Origin: CAZFHZ01 sp964519015
GTDB taxonomy: Bacteria > Blakebacterota > Blakebacteria > Blakebacterales > CAYUVJ01
Direction of reading: 5' to 3'
Assembly: GCA_964519015.1 (NCBI GenBank)
Contig: CAZFHZ010000159.1
Span: forward strand, 1-6,550
DNA length: 6,550 bases
In this document: in pieces, positions 5,777-6,550 of the stretch
How the letters are laid out: the number at the start of each line of letters is the position of its first letter
How positions within the stretch are numbered: the stretch's first letter is position 1
Position numbers and translations under genes: made by a program
Notes under the pieces: generated by a model
Seen by the model: the letters and a program-made list of their open reading frames with translations, nothing else
The model's database searches: none
What the model was told of the DNA's origin: nothing

Positions 5777-6550
5777 GCGTTCTCATCCCACGGTCGACAC
5801 GGACTGCGCTAGAGCGGTCGCCTTCTCTTATGTCTATGCCATCCTGTTCCTGGCCGCCTGTTCTCAGAAGGAAGTTCAACCGACCGAGCACACCTTCTCG
5901 ATACGAGAGGAGAACGGTGTCACCATCGCCGAGAATCTCGGTGGTCCCAAGAACAATGAACCACTTTTCACCTTTGCGGATACCGTTCGGATCCAGGAAG
6001 ACGAGTCTCAAAAAGAGAGTCTGCTGGTCCGTCCACAATGGATGGGTATCGATGAGGACGGGATGCTCTATGTCATGGATGTCGAGGGGGGTACCGGTAA
6101 GTCCCGGATTCTACTGTTCGACCAGGAGGGGCGATTCGTTCATCCGATCGGCCGTTCAGGGCAGGGACCGGGTGAATATGTCGCTCCCACAATCATCGCC
6201 CTCCAGGATGGGTTGGTCTCGGTTTTCGACCGACCGCTCAATCGGTTGTCCCTCTTCTCACGTGATGGCACCCTGGTTCGGCTTACTACGTTCACGGCGG
6301 GGAAAGACGGCCTCCCCGATCGTATCTATACAGCGCCCGATGGGATACAAGTGGCCATTTATCAGTTCGTGGCGAAAGGCAAAGGATTGTTCAGAAAGGC
6401 TGTCCTGAAAACGCCGGAAGGTGAGACTATCGCCCGCCTCGAGACGCCCGTGTTCAGGCTTACTCAACCATTGCGAATGGGCAACGGACAGTGGAGCACC
6501 GAATCTCCTTTGAACGGGGTGTCGGACATTGAATTCGTTCCCGGTCGTGG
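5760..6550 (+). CDS. Six-bladed beta-propeller lipoprotein, 5' part (3' end outside window)
   Basis: The frame runs open from ATG 5760 to the last base, 263 complete codons. It begins M-R-T-H-H-K-R, a long basic-to-polar n-region, then the hydrophobic 'A-V-A-F-S-Y-V-Y-A-I-L-F' and a textbook lipobox L-A-A-C with Cys34. After a polar linker come propeller signatures: 'G-I-D-E-D-G-M-L-Y-V-M-D', 'I-L-L-F-D-Q-E-G-R-F-V', then 'G-R-S-G-Q-G-P-G-E-Y' at 131-140, the characteristic six-bladed NHL-like loop, and 'V-S-V-F-D-R-P-L-N-R-L-S-L-F-S-R-D-G'. It should be exported and membrane-anchored; the ligand is unknown. ATG 5745 is also in frame (adding M-G-G-S-S) and cannot be excluded. I prefer 5760 because a weak GGGCGG at 5747-5752 lies 7 bases before it. 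The start overlaps the end of the hydrolase by 17 bases although GC content drops at this border. Confidence 0.8.
   Translation, partial: MRTHHKRSHPTVDTDCARAVAFSYVYAILFLAACSQKEVQPTEHTFSIREENGVTIAENLGGPKNNEPLFTFADTVRIQEDESQKESLLVRPQWMGIDEDGMLYVMDVEGGTGKSRILLFDQEGRFVHPIGRSGQGPGEYVAPTIIALQDGLVSVFDRPLNRLSLFSRDGTLVRLTTFTAGKDGLPDRIYTAPDGIQVAIYQFVAKGKGLFRKAVLKTPEGETIARLETPVFRLTQPLRMGNGQWSTESPLNGVSDIEFVPGR

Noticed and set aside
5830..6408. A 192-codon plus-strand frame at the right end
   Set aside because: The frame starting at 5760 gives a lipobox and propeller motifs and is open to the window end; this one is a shifted frame of it.

Overview
The window is a same-strand stretch of a high-GC bacterial chromosome. 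All supported genes read on the plus strand. It holds seven gene-like units: the 3' part of a six-bladed beta-propeller protein (to 881), a DUF1353 protein (955-1461), a complete beta-propeller lipoprotein (1578-2675), a broken ClbS/DfsB (DinB-like) gene (2863-3167), a small three-helix membrane protein (3177-3602), a PlsB-like acyltransferase (3670-5097) overlapping an alpha/beta hydrolase (5090-5776), and the 5' part of a third beta-propeller lipoprotein (5760 to the window end).

Composition is mosaic. Hand counts of single 60-base lines gave about 75% GC at 4321-4380 (acyltransferase) and 78% at 5401-5460 (hydrolase). The same count gave about 47% at 301-360, 53% at 2221-2280 and 60% at 6181-6240, all inside propeller genes. 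The three propeller genes therefore look like one compositional class, scattered among GC-rich genes of more ordinary function. Families of secreted or lipid-anchored six-bladed propeller proteins, expanded in a high-GC genome, are typical of Gemmatimonadota and some related environmental lineages. That assignment is an inference from style only; no rRNA or taxonomic marker is present.

The GC-rich block 2863-5776 may form one transcription unit. The three-helix membrane gene has its Shine-Dalgarno sequence inside the stop codon region of the broken ClbS/DfsB gene. The acyltransferase and hydrolase overlap by 8 bases, and the hydrolase overlaps the last lipoprotein by 17 bases. The acyltransferase and hydrolase together suggest making, remodelling or turning over acyl-glycerol lipids at the inner membrane. 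The propeller lipoproteins would act outside the cytoplasm in unknown roles.

I see no rRNA, tRNA, CRISPR array, transposase or clear promoter, and no intergenic gap longer than 300 bases. The longest gap, 2676-2862, holds only weak hairpins. I do not find a convincing new multi-gene system. The points most worth a second look are the lipid-enzyme pair, the deletion-inactivated ClbS/DfsB gene in front of an unclassified membrane protein, and an orphan perfect Shine-Dalgarno followed at once by ATG-TGA near 1463-1487.
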